A stretch of 13,492 nucleotides of DNA, from positions 1-13,492 of the forward strand of contig CALMAR010000071.1 of assembly GCA_937859855.1 (NCBI GenBank), read 5' to 3'. Positions 6,819 through 13,343 of the stretch are shown here, piece by piece. A model generated the notes under the pieces. That model was not told where the DNA came from. It saw only the letters and a list, made by a program, of their open reading frames with translations, and did no database searches. Position numbers and translations under genes: made by a program. Every line of letters begins with the position of its first letter. Within the stretch, counting starts at the first letter, position 1. The stretch comes from an uncultured Kineosporia sp. Its GTDB lineage: Bacteria > Actinomycetota > Actinomycetes > Actinomycetales > Kineosporiaceae.

Positions 6819-7025
6819 CTACTTCTCGGCGGTCAGAGCCGATTCGGCATGCGCGGCCCGGGCGCCGGTCTTGGCTGACTCGACGATGAACTTGGGCTCG
6901 GAACCGGACGCCGTGAAGTGCTGCCCGTCGAAGGTGAAGTCCTTGGTCTTGCGCTCCACCACCTTGCCGTGGGTCTTGCCCTGCGAGGTGTTCCAGCTGA
7001 CCTTGGCGCCGACTCGGATGCTCAT
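6819..7025 (-). CDS. DUF2945 (hypervirulence-associated/Tudor-like) small protein
   Basis: A 68-residue protein of the DUF2945 family. Family features are the N-terminal KVSWNTSQGKTHGKVVERKT beta strands, a central segment equivalent to the usual ASKDDP.Y.V (here TASGSEPKFIVESAKTGARAAH), and an Ala/Lys-rich end. It is short, cytoplasmic and without catalytic residues; members are thought to adopt a Tudor/SH3-like barrel and have no established biochemical role. There is no Shine-Dalgarno; TAATCT six bases before ATG 7025 suggests a leaderless message. It lies upstream of the VOC gene on the same strand with a 61-base gap and may be partly cotranscribed. Confidence 0.85.
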   Translation of the reverse strand: MSIRVGAKVSWNTSQGKTHGKVVERKTKDFTFDGQHFTASGSEPKFIVESAKTGARAAHAESALTAEK

Positions 7026-7031
7026 GGCCAG

Positions 7032-7037
7032 AGATTA
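7032..7037 (-). promoter_or_regulatory. Candidate -10 element, DUF2945 gene (leaderless)
   Basis: TAATCT on the minus strand fits TAnnnT exactly and ends six bases before the ATG at 7025, the spacing expected if transcription starts on the A of the start codon. No clear -35 is visible. Inferred. Confidence 0.45.
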
Positions 7038-7071
7038 GGACGCCGCACCGGCAGCTTCATGTCGATCTCCG

Positions 7072-7085
7072 GCCGCCGCGGCGGC
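7072..7085. repeat. Perfect 14-base palindrome in a divergent promoter region
   Basis: GCCGCCGCGGCGGC reads the same on both strands. It lies in the 123-base gap between the divergent DUF2945 and YihY genes, upstream of both candidate -10 elements. It could be an operator or a hairpin, or a chance product of GC-rich triplets. Confidence 0.6.
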
Positions 7086-7112
7086 GCAGCGCCAGCGAGG
7101 TGCTCTGTGCAG

Positions 7113-7142
7113 TTGCAGGACTGCCGGTGTGCCGGTCAGTCT
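7113..7142 (+). promoter_or_regulatory. Candidate promoter of the yihY-like gene
   Basis: TTGCAG (7113-7118) and CAGTCT (7137-7142) are 18 bases apart, and CAGTCT ends six bases before GTG 7149. This is a full -35/-10 arrangement with a start consistent with leaderless transcription. No Shine-Dalgarno is present. Confidence 0.4.
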
Positions 7143-7148
7143 GGACGC

Positions 7149-8177
7149 GTGACCTCAGCCCAGAACTCGCCGGAAGCCGACCGGGATGCGCGCCGGCGCA
7201 CCGACCAGAAGACAGCCACCGGCCAGAACCGGGCCGGCCAGGCGACGGATCCGAACGCCGGCCCGGACTCGCCGGCCGATCTGCCCAAGCGTTCGTGGTT
7301 GTCCGTGCTCAAGGGTGCGGCCAAGGAATTCAGTGGTGACAACCTGACCGACACTGCTGCGGCCCTGACCTATTACGCCGTCCTGGCTCTGTTTCCCGGC
7401 CTGCTGGTGCTGGTTTCCCTGATCGGCCTGGCCGGGCCCCACACCACGGACCAGCTGATCGCCAACATCGGGCCGCTGGTACCCGGGGACACCCGGACCA
7501 TCATCGTCAACGCGATTCACCAGTTGCAGCGCACCCCCGGCGCAGGCCTGACCGCGATCATCGGCCTGGCCACCGCTCTGTGGTCGGCCTCCGGCTACAT
7601 CGGCGCTTTCATGCGAGCCGCAAACACCGTCTGGGATGTTCCCGAGGGGCGGCCGATCTGGAAGACCATTCCCACCCGCCTCGGGGTCACCCTGGTCATG
7701 CTGCTGATGATCGTGATCGCGGCCATGATCGTGGTGTTCACCGGGCCATTGGCCGAGCACGTTGGAAACCTGATCGGCCTCGGGGACACCGCCGTGACGA
7801 TCTGGAGCATCGCCAAATGGCCGGTGCTGCTGGTGATCATGATGTTGATGGTGGGAATCCTGTATTGGGCCTCTCCCAACGCCAAGCAGCCCGGGGCCAA
7901 GTGGGTCACTCCTGGTGGCGTCTTCGGAGTGCTCATCTGGCTGATCGCCTCCGGACTGTTCGCCTTCTACGTGGCTAATTTCGGCAGTTACAACAAGACT
8001 TATGGCGCGCTGGCCGGAGTCGTCGTCTTCCTGGTCTGGATCTGGATCTCGAACATCGCGATCCTGCTCGGGGCCGAGCTGAACGCTGAACTCGACCGGG
8101 CCAAGGCCGAATCCGAAGGACTGCCGGAGGGGCAAGAGCCGTACGTCGAGCTCCGGGACGAGCCCAAGAAGAAGTAG
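7149..8177 (+). CDS. YihY/BrkB-family (formerly 'ribonuclease BN') inner membrane protein
   Basis: A 342-residue integral membrane protein of the YihY/virulence factor BrkB family. The hydrophilic N-terminus is followed by the family signature DTAAALTYYAVLALFPGLL, then ATALWSASGYIGAFMRAANTVWDV, ILYWASPNAKQ, and the last helices AFYVANFGSYNKTYGALAGV and VWIWISNIAILLGAELNAEL. About six membrane helices can be counted; the C-terminal tail is charged and lysine-rich. The old RNase BN label was an error in the literature; the function is unsettled, with transport or envelope roles proposed. GTG 7149 is chosen from the nearby promoter and because upstream sequence is not family-like. The next gene follows after 64 bases. 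Confidence 0.9.
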   Translation: MTSAQNSPEADRDARRRTDQKTATGQNRAGQATDPNAGPDSPADLPKRSWLSVLKGAAKEFSGDNLTDTAAALTYYAVLALFPGLLVLVSLIGLAGPHTTDQLIANIGPLVPGDTRTIIVNAIHQLQRTPGAGLTAIIGLATALWSASGYIGAFMRAANTVWDVPEGRPIWKTIPTRLGVTLVMLLMIVIAAMIVVFTGPLAEHVGNLIGLGDTAVTIWSIAKWPVLLVIMMLMVGILYWASPNAKQPGAKWVTPGGVFGVLIWLIASGLFAFYVANFGSYNKTYGALAGVVVFLVWIWISNIAILLGAELNAELDRAKAESEGLPEGQEPYVELRDEPKKK

Positions 8178-8241
8178 AGCCCGCCGACCGGCCCGCAGCG
8201 GTCGCTGGCGTGTTCGCGGCCCACGCCTGGGGAAGGCGCTG

Positions 8242-9171
8242 ATGAGGGCCCTGGTGCTCGGCGCGTCCGGGTACGTCGGTTCGGCTCTGGCGGGTGCCTT
8301 GGCCGAACGCGGGGACGACGTGGTGGCGGCCGGCCGTTCGGTCGCCCGGCTCGGCGACGCGCCGTGGGCCAGCCGGGTGCGCACGCTAGCCATGGATGTC
8401 CGCGATGCCGATTCGGTGCGGCAGGGGCTGAGCAAGTGCGGGCCGCTGGACGTGGCCTACTACTTGGTGCATTCACTGGACGACGACAACTACCAGACCC
8501 TGGACCGGCAGGCGGCTGAGACCTTCGCGGCCGCGGCCGCCATCGCCCCGGTGCGGCGGATTGTCTACCTGGGCGGAATGATTCCGCCTGCGGCGGAGCG
8601 AGTCTCGAGTCATCTACGCAGCCGTGACCAGGTCGGCCAAGCCCTCAGCGATGGGGCGGCTGGCACCGTATGTCTGCAGGCTGCGGCGGTGATCGGTTCT
8701 GGCTCAACCCCTTTCGAACTGATGCGGCAACTGGCGGACCGGCTCAAGGTGATCCCGCTGCCTCCGTTCATGAGCCGGCCGATGCAGCCGATCGGGATCG
8801 GCGACGTCCTGCACTACCTGATTGCCAGTGCTGATCCGGGCGCCCTCCCGGCCGGGAAGTACGACATCGGCGGTGAGCGGGTCACCACTTATGCCGGGCT
8901 GATCCGCATCTATGCCGAGGTGGCCGGGTTGAGCCGGATCTTCGTCCCGGTGCCATGGGTGACGCCCGGGGCCGCGGCCAGCCTGATCGGCCCGCTCACC
9001 CGGCTGAACCGCGAGCTGATCGGCAACCTGATGCCCAGCCTCAGCAACACCATGATCAGTTCGAACCGGCGGATCCGGGAGTACATCGCTGACCCGCTCG
9101 GCGGCCTGATGGACCCGGGCGAAAGCATTGCCGCCGCGCTGGATTCGATGCCTCCGGCCTGGCCTGGATGA
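8242..9171 (+). CDS. NAD(P)-binding Rossmann-fold protein (atypical/extended SDR-like)
   Basis: A 309-residue cytoplasmic protein with the dinucleotide-binding loop GASGYVG at residues 7-13 and a strand-turn pattern of an NAD(P)H-binding epimerase-like domain (DVVAAGRSVARL, then LAMDVRDADSV, then YYLVHSL, then RRIVYLGG). The usual SDR Tyr-x-x-x-Lys catalytic pair is not evident, as in atypical SDRs such as NDUFA9- and YbjT-like proteins. The segment MQPIGIGDVLHYLIA fits the second half of that group, where the substrate region is recognised. GGGGAAGG lies five bases before ATG 8242. It sits downstream of the yihY-like gene but with its own ribosome binding site. Substrate unknown; quinone or nucleotide-sugar related roles cannot be told apart. 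Confidence 0.8.
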   Translation: MRALVLGASGYVGSALAGALAERGDDVVAAGRSVARLGDAPWASRVRTLAMDVRDADSVRQGLSKCGPLDVAYYLVHSLDDDNYQTLDRQAAETFAAAAAIAPVRRIVYLGGMIPPAAERVSSHLRSRDQVGQALSDGAAGTVCLQAAAVIGSGSTPFELMRQLADRLKVIPLPPFMSRPMQPIGIGDVLHYLIASADPGALPAGKYDIGGERVTTYAGLIRIYAEVAGLSRIFVPVPWVTPGAAASLIGPLTRLNRELIGNLMPSLSNTMISSNRRIREYIADPLGGLMDPGESIAAALDSMPPAWPG

Positions 9172-9184
9172 TCGAACGGCAGGG

Positions 9185-9240
9185 ACGCGTTCGGGAGGCG
9201 CTGCCCGGCCAGCTGGTCCGGCTGATTCAGAGGAACGCGT
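9185..9240. terminator. Inverted repeat enclosing a hairpin between convergent genes
   Basis: ACGCGTTC (9185-9192) pairs with GAACGCGT (9233-9240). Between them CCGGCC (9205-9210) can pair with GG-T-CCGG (9215-9221), with a bulged T and the loop AGCT. The structure covers the 55-base gap between two convergent genes, where a bidirectional terminator is expected. There is no U-tract, which is common in GC-rich actinobacteria. Confidence 0.35.
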
Positions 9241-10021
9241 TGTCGGTGGACAGGATCAGGCCGTCCACCCAGGTATGTTCGTTCAGCGGCGGCGGAGCGT
9301 GCTCACGCCTGATTCCCAGCGTGCCACCATTCGCTTCGAGCAGGCCGGCCATCGATTCGATCAGCTCGTTCCGCCATGGGTTCTCTTCACCCGGAAACGT
9401 GATCGTGATCAGCTGGTCGATCACGAACGGGTCGACGCCGCTGAGTTCCCTGAACCGCCAGCCCATCGGAATCCAGTCTTCCATAACCTGTTTCGACGCG
9501 TGACCGTTGCCGCACCAGACCAGCAGAGGGCTGGGATCGCTGTCCACCAGCTCGGTCAGATGCCGAGCCTGTTCGTGCTCGCGGTGGTTGGTCGACTCCA
9601 TGGTCCGCAGCTGATCGAGGTCGGCCAGGGCGGCCGGGTCGAACACGGCTTCATAAGCCCACAGGGTCCAGCCCAGATCCAGCGCGGTGGCCATCAGCTC
9701 GCGCATGTCGGGTTGGGCCAGGTATCCGCCACGAGGGCCGGGCAGGCTGGTGATCGGCCCGGCGGTCCCGTCCGGCCGATGGTTCAGTGCTTCCATCGCC
9801 AATCGGCGAACGCCGTCCTGGTGGGCGGCGCGGACGATGCGCTGGCCGACCCTCCGGGTGCGCGGGCAGCGGAGCAGGCCGTCGTGCGCTTCGTTGGCCA
9901 TCACCACGCGGGACTGGCTGAAAGCCCAATGGGTGAGGTCGGCGACGCTGTCCGGTCCGGCTGGGTCTTCGTCTGGTCCTGAGCGGGTGGTGTACTCGGC
10001 CACTGCATCATCGTCGCGCAT
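9227..10021 (-). CDS. Tiki/ChaN-like-fold protein of unknown function
   Basis: A 264-residue protein without signal peptide or membrane helix. The pattern is that of the EreA/ChaN/Tiki-like superfamily: NEAHD at residues 43-47, EALN at 77-80, WAYE at 121-124, NHREHEQARHL near 144-154, GNGH at 170-173, and a final WRFRELSGVDPFVIDQ block. The conserved Glu and His residues at the strand ends could bind a metal or haem, but I cannot tell hydrolase from haem-binding. The start is taken at ATG 10021; an in-frame ATG further up lies inside the start of the divergent DUF3052 gene. GATCAT lies five bases before the chosen start. No partner gene suggests a pathway. Confidence 0.7.
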   Translation of the reverse strand: MRDDDAVAEYTTRSGPDEDPAGPDSVADLTHWAFSQSRVVMANEAHDGLLRCPRTRRVGQRIVRAAHQDGVRRLAMEALNHRPDGTAGPITSLPGPRGGYLAQPDMRELMATALDLGWTLWAYEAVFDPAALADLDQLRTMESTNHREHEQARHLTELVDSDPSPLLVWCGNGHASKQVMEDWIPMGWRFRELSGVDPFVIDQLITITFPGEENPWRNELIESMAGLLEANGGTLGIRREHAPPPLNEHTWVDGLILSTDNAFL

Positions 10022-10037
10022 CGTGCATGATCGCGAC
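10014..10037. promoter_or_regulatory. Divergent promoter/operator with near-palindromes between start codons
   Basis: Only 16 bases separate the divergent ATGs (10021 minus, 10038 plus). The stretch 10020-10031, ATCGTGCATGAT, is palindromic at five of six pairs, and TCGCG/CGCGA arms lie at 10014-10018 and 10032-10036. CATGAT (10026-10031, plus) and GATCAT (10032-10027, minus) overlap and could be back-to-back -10 elements for two leaderless transcripts. Inference from spacing only. Confidence 0.35.
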
Positions 10038-10484
10038 ATGCAGAGCGGCCCCGGAGTTGGCCCCGGGCATCCGGCCGGGTACTCCGGGACGCCGTTGCCG
10101 AAGAAGCTCGGCATCAAGGCTGGGCACCGGATCGCAGTTCTCGATAGCCCGGACGGCTTCGCTGATCTGCTCGAACCGATGCCGGACGGCGTCGCCATCC
10201 AGCACGGACTCACCGGGGCGGCGGCCCTGGATGTGGTGGTGCTGTTCGTCCGGCAGCGCACGCAACTGCTCGGAAAGCTGGAGCGGGTGCGCCAGCGGAT
10301 GGCTCAGGATGGCGGCTTCTGGGTGGCGTGGCCCAAGCGGGCGGCCAGCATCCCGACCGACATGACGGAAGACGTCGTCCGCGAGATCGCACTTCCCACC
10401 GGCCTGGTGGACAACAAGGTCTGCGCCATCGACTCCACCTGGTCCGGATTGCGGCTGGTGATCCGGCGGGAACTGCGGGTCTGA
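10038..10484 (+). CDS. DUF3052-family protein
   Basis: A 148-residue cytoplasmic protein with the DUF3052 hallmarks: AGYSGTPLPKKLGIKAGHRIAVL near the start, PDGVAIQ, then a hydrophobic strand LDVVVLFVRQRTQL, the segment GFWVAWPKRA (around residues 94-103), and a final IDSTWSGLRLVIRREL. The length fits the family, which is widespread in actinobacteria and other phyla but has no assigned function. ATG 10038 is chosen because family members begin just before AGYSGTPL. No Shine-Dalgarno is present; CATGAT is placed six bases before the start. It is divergent from the Tiki-like gene and followed after 36 bases by the P-loop ATPase. Confidence 0.85.
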   Translation: MQSGPGVGPGHPAGYSGTPLPKKLGIKAGHRIAVLDSPDGFADLLEPMPDGVAIQHGLTGAAALDVVVLFVRQRTQLLGKLERVRQRMAQDGGFWVAWPKRAASIPTDMTEDVVREIALPTGLVDNKVCAIDSTWSGLRLVIRRELRV

Positions 10485-10520
10485 TGCGCGCGCGGGCTGG
10501 TCCGGACCCTGGTCACCGGA

Positions 10521-11048
10521 ATGGCTGAGGCGGACCTGTTTGTCCTGGTCGGCGGCTGGCCCGGTTCGGGAAAGAGCACTCTGGCCACAGCATTGGCTAG
10601 GGAGCTGGGACTGCCTCGACTGGCCAAGGATGAGGTGAAGGAGGCGTTCGACGCCGGGCTCGGGTACCCGCAGACGGTTGAGCACAGTCGCTGGCTCGGG
10701 CGGCTCGCGGTAGAAGCGGTGCTACGAGCGGCGGCGGGCTGCCCGGGCGCGGTGCTGGACAGTACCTGGTTCGACTATGCCCGGCCTCTGGTGTCCCGGT
10801 TGCCCGGCGTGCTGGTCGAAGTCGAGTGCCAGGTGCCGGTGGATCTGGCCGTCAGCCGGTATCGGGCTCGGATCAGTGAACGCTCGGGTGTGCACGTGGA
10901 TGCCCTGCGCAGCTTCGAAGAGCTCTGGGCCGAACCCTTCCGGCCGCTCGGGACCGGGCCGCTGCTGCGCGTGGACACAAGTCAGCCGGTGGATGTCGCG
11001 CAGGTCGCCGCCGCGATCCGGAGGCTGGCCGATGCCCAGCAGGAGTGA
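10521..11048 (+). CDS. Small P-loop ATPase/kinase-like protein (AAA_33 type)
   Basis: A 175-residue cytoplasmic protein with Walker A GWPGSGKST at residues 12-20, the following LARELGLPRLAKDEVKEAF where small kinases place a substrate-binding Asp, a second-strand motif VLDSTWFD near residues 75-82, and a lid-like Arg-rich helix SRYRARISERSG. This is the pattern of the AAA_33/zeta-toxin/gluconate kinase-like group, which phosphorylate small molecules, nucleotides or antibiotics. There is no antitoxin-like partner gene next to it, so I do not call it a toxin. It lies 36 bases behind the DUF3052 gene on the same strand and may share its transcript. The substrate is unknown. Confidence 0.82.
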   Translation: MAEADLFVLVGGWPGSGKSTLATALARELGLPRLAKDEVKEAFDAGLGYPQTVEHSRWLGRLAVEAVLRAAAGCPGAVLDSTWFDYARPLVSRLPGVLVEVECQVPVDLAVSRYRARISERSGVHVDALRSFEELWAEPFRPLGTGPLLRVDTSQPVDVAQVAAAIRRLADAQQE

Positions 11049-11049
11049 T

Positions 11050-11086
11050 CGACGCATGGCGTGGGCTCGGTCAGCCGGACGCGTCG
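11050..11086. terminator. Nested inverted repeat between convergent genes
   Basis: CGACGC (11050-11055) pairs with GCGTCG (11081-11086), enclosing GGCT (11064-11067) and AGCC (11073-11076) with a five-base loop. It fills the 38-base gap between the convergent P-loop and PASTA-like genes. No U-tract is present; a bidirectional terminator is inferred from position. Confidence 0.35.
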
Positions 11087-11755
11087 TCAGTCGATGGTGT
11101 TCAGCACCCGGTCGAGGATGGCGGTGACGTTGACCGGCTGCTTGGACTTGCCCGGATGAGAGCAGTTGTCGTTGTAGGGCACGACGGCCAGCTTGACCGG
11201 CAGACCGTCCCAAGGCTGACCAGCGGCGGGCTGCTGGGCGCAGATCCGGTAGTCGCCCAGGCTGCGGCTGATCTCTTCCTCGTTGACCACGTCGACGTAG
11301 CGAACACTGGCGTCATCACCGAAAGCGACGCTGGCCATGTATCCGGTCCGGCCGAACAGATTCGGCATGACTGCGCCGGCCGCGTCGATCCGCCCCTGAT
11401 CGGTGCTGGGGCAGTTCTCGTCCAACCGGACCACGCCGTACTCCACTTGGCTGCGGTGGGCGTACTCGCCCGGGGCGGGCTGCTGGAAGCAGACCTGCCA
11501 GTCCTTGGGCTGGCGCTGGCCGCGGTCCCGGCCGAGCGCGTCGTGGCTCTTGATGTTGTCGAAACCGGCCGAGCTGGCTCGCGCCTCAGCCCATTTCAAA
11601 CCCTTGTAGTGGCCGTCCAGCAGGGTGGATTGCTGGCTGCCATGGACTCGGCCGACTACCACGAACATGATCACAAGGATGACCGGCAACGCGAGCACGA
11701 TGATCAGCGCCCGGGTGGCGGGCGACGTCCCGCTCGGCTGCTGTCCATCTGGCAT
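11087..11755 (-). CDS. Membrane-anchored protein with two Cys-paired PASTA-like repeats
   Basis: A 222-residue protein: short cytoplasmic start, one membrane helix (ALIIVLALPVILVIMFVVVG, residues 16-35), then two extracytoplasmic repeats. Repeat 1 (about 45-116) has AEARASSAGFDNIKSHDALGR, QVCFQQPAPG and DENC; repeat 2 (about 130-198) has VMPNLFGRTGYMA, ICAQQPAAG and NDNC. The shared 'CxQQPAxG' then 'xNC' spacing, with Cys89/Cys115 and Cys172/Cys197, suggests one disulfide per repeat. PASTA domains bind peptidoglycan or beta-lactams in StkP/PknB and penicillin-binding proteins, but no kinase or transpeptidase domain is present here. A cell-wall role is therefore an inference. No Shine-Dalgarno; CACTAT sits six bases before ATG 11755. 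Confidence 0.75.
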   Translation of the reverse strand: MPDGQQPSGTSPATRALIIVLALPVILVIMFVVVGRVHGSQQSTLLDGHYKGLKWAEARASSAGFDNIKSHDALGRDRGQRQPKDWQVCFQQPAPGEYAHRSQVEYGVVRLDENCPSTDQGRIDAAGAVMPNLFGRTGYMASVAFGDDASVRYVDVVNEEEISRSLGDYRICAQQPAAGQPWDGLPVKLAVVPYNDNCSHPGKSKQPVNVTAILDRVLNTID

Positions 11756-11761
11756 AGCGAC

Positions 11762-11789
11762 ATAGTGACAGAAACGCCATCAGATATTA
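11762..11789 (-). promoter_or_regulatory. Candidate promoter elements of the PASTA-like gene
   Basis: On the minus strand CACTAT (11767-11762) ends six bases before ATG 11755, the leaderless spacing. TAATAT (11789-11784) is a better -10 by sequence and would give a leader of roughly 20 bases. The stretch is unusually AT-rich for this window. I cannot decide between the two. Confidence 0.35.
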
Positions 11790-11843
11790 CAGAGGGCGTA
11801 GGTCAGGCCAGAGCGAACGCTTCGGAAGAGGCGCGGCTGATCA

Positions 11844-13319
11844 TCAAAGGTCTGGGGGCGGCTGCGGGGCGGGATTGCTGAGTGGTTCCGCCGAGGTCAG
11901 TCCAGGAGCAGGCTCAGCGATGGAGTCCGCCGGGACTGGCTCGGCACCTGGATCGGCACCCGGATCGGCACCCGGATCGGCGTCCGGACCGGTTCCAGGG
12001 TCGGCTTTCGGGTCGGCTTTCAGGTCGGCCAGTCTGGCTTGGTCCAGCGTGCTGGGGTCAGCAGAACCCGAATGGACGGCGGAAGCCGGAGTGATCTTGA
12101 TTCGCAGGATGGCTCGCGAGGTCACCTCGAGTACGGTCAGCTCGTACTCGCCGATGGTGGCCACCGCGCCGACCGGAGGAATCTCCCCGAACTCCTCCAG
12201 CAGGATCCCGGCCACCGTGGCATGCCTGCCCGGTTCCAGCTGGATCCCCAGGTCGCTCAGATCGTGCGCGGGGAAGGAGCCGGCCAGCTCGACCTCGCCC
12301 TCCGGGGTCCGCACCACTGCGGCGGCGTCCCGGTCGAACTCGTCGTAGATCTCTCCGACGATCTCCTCCAGCAGGTCTTCGAGGGTGACGATGCCGGCGA
12401 TCGATCCAAACTCGTCCACCACCAGGGCCAGCTGACCCCGGCTCTGTTGCATCCGGGCCAGCGCCTGCAACACGCCGGCCGAGTCGGGCAGGACCAGTGC
12501 CGGGCGGACGTAGTCGCTGACCGAGCCGGTGCCGGCCACCAGCTGGCGAAGATGAACGAAGCCCAGCACATCGTCATCGGACTCGCCTGTGACCGGAGCC
12601 CGGGACAGCCCGGCATCGATCAAGGCATCGCGAGCCGAAGCGGCGCTGTCCATCGCCGCCACGAAGACCACTTCGGCCCGGGGCACGAGCACCTGCCAGA
12701 GCCGCCTCTCGTCCAGTTCAAGGGCACCTTCCAGAATCGAGCGCTGCTCGGCAGGGATCGTCTCCGAAGACGAAATCATGTCCCGGATCTCCTCCTCGGA
12801 GACCTCTTCCCGGGCGGCATGCGGATCGAACCCGGTGAGCCGGACGATCCCTTCGGTGGATCGGGCCAGAAGCCAGACCAATGGCCGGGCCAGCGTGGAA
12901 AGCATCGACAGCGGCCCGGTTGCCCGCAAAGCCCACTGTGGCGCGCGCTGCATGGCGATCCGCTTGGGAGCCAGTTCGCCCAGCACCAGCGTCAGATAGC
13001 TGAGGACCACCGTGACGATCACCACCGACACCGGTTCGGCTGCCTGTCCCAGGCCCTTCAGCGGGCCGACCAGAGGCTTGGACAGTGAGACCGCTGCGGT
13101 CGCCGACGCCAGGAATCCAGCGAGGGTGATACCCACCTGGATTGTGGAAAGGAAGCGGTTGGGATCAGCGGTCAGAGCGGCTAGTCGCCGACCGCGTTCC
13201 CCTTCGGCGGCGAGACGATTGACCTGGCTCTCGCGCAGGGTCACCAGGGCCATCTCAGAACCCGACAGCAACGCGTTGAGCATGATCAGGACGAACACCA
13301 GTGCGATCTCGACCCACAT
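11844..13319 (-). CDS. CNNM/CorC-type (hemolysin C family) DUF21-CBS membrane protein
   Basis: A 491-residue protein with the standard order of the family. DUF21 transmembrane domain (residues 1 to about 190), with LNALLSGSEMALVTLRESQV and VLGELAPKRIAMQ. A linker with SEEEIRDMI. A CBS pair (about 205-330), including LALVVDEFGSIAGIVTLEDL and EIVGEIYDEFD. A CorC_HlyC FAD-fold domain (about 340-425). Family members are linked to Mg2+/Co2+ transport or homeostasis; 'hemolysin' is a historical name. The last ~55 residues form a low-complexity tail of ADPG/ADPK/TGPD tetrapeptides, not part of the family. GAGGAG lies 11 bases before ATG 13319. The PASTA-like gene follows on the same strand after 88 bases. 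Confidence 0.92.
   Translation of the reverse strand: MWVEIALVFVLIMLNALLSGSEMALVTLRESQVNRLAAEGERGRRLAALTADPNRFLSTIQVGITLAGFLASATAAVSLSKPLVGPLKGLGQAAEPVSVVIVTVVLSYLTLVLGELAPKRIAMQRAPQWALRATGPLSMLSTLARPLVWLLARSTEGIVRLTGFDPHAAREEVSEEEIRDMISSSETIPAEQRSILEGALELDERRLWQVLVPRAEVVFVAAMDSAASARDALIDAGLSRAPVTGESDDDVLGFVHLRQLVAGTGSVSDYVRPALVLPDSAGVLQALARMQQSRGQLALVVDEFGSIAGIVTLEDLLEEIVGEIYDEFDRDAAAVVRTPEGEVELAGSFPAHDLSDLGIQLEPGRHATVAGILLEEFGEIPPVGAVATIGEYELTVLEVTSRAILRIKITPASAVHSGSADPSTLDQARLADLKADPKADPGTGPDADPGADPGADPGAEPVPADSIAEPAPGLTSAEPLSNPAPQPPPDL
11941..12024. repeat. Seven tandem 12-base units in the CNNM gene tail
   Basis: Units of the type TCGGCACCCGGA run from 11941 in exact 12-base register; units 2 and 3 are identical, 1 and 4 differ by one or two bases, and 5-7 are more diverged (CCGGTTCCAGGG, TCGGCTTTCGGG, TCGGCTTTCAGG). 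On the minus strand each encodes a tetrapeptide such as ADPG. The register keeps the frame, so copy number can change without breaking the protein. Confidence 0.85.
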
Positions 13320-13343
13320 CAGGTGCAGCGCTCCTCACCGCCG

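Noticed and set aside
7155..8435. A 426-codon open frame on the minus strand opposite the yihY-like gene
   Set aside because: Its translation is low-complexity (many His, Asp, Gln, Gly) and it lies opposite a recognisable membrane protein; third-position GC creates long antisense frames in such DNA.
10521..11048. A zeta-type toxin of a toxin-antitoxin pair
   Set aside because: The P-loop pattern is compatible, but no small antitoxin gene precedes it; the upstream neighbour is a DUF3052 protein.
11941..12024. A CRISPR-like or intergenic repeat array
   Set aside because: The 12-base units have no spacers, lie inside a coding region and keep its frame.
12039..13088. A 349-codon open frame on the plus strand opposite the CNNM gene
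   Set aside because: It mirrors the codons of a clear DUF21-CBS protein and has no family motifs of its own.
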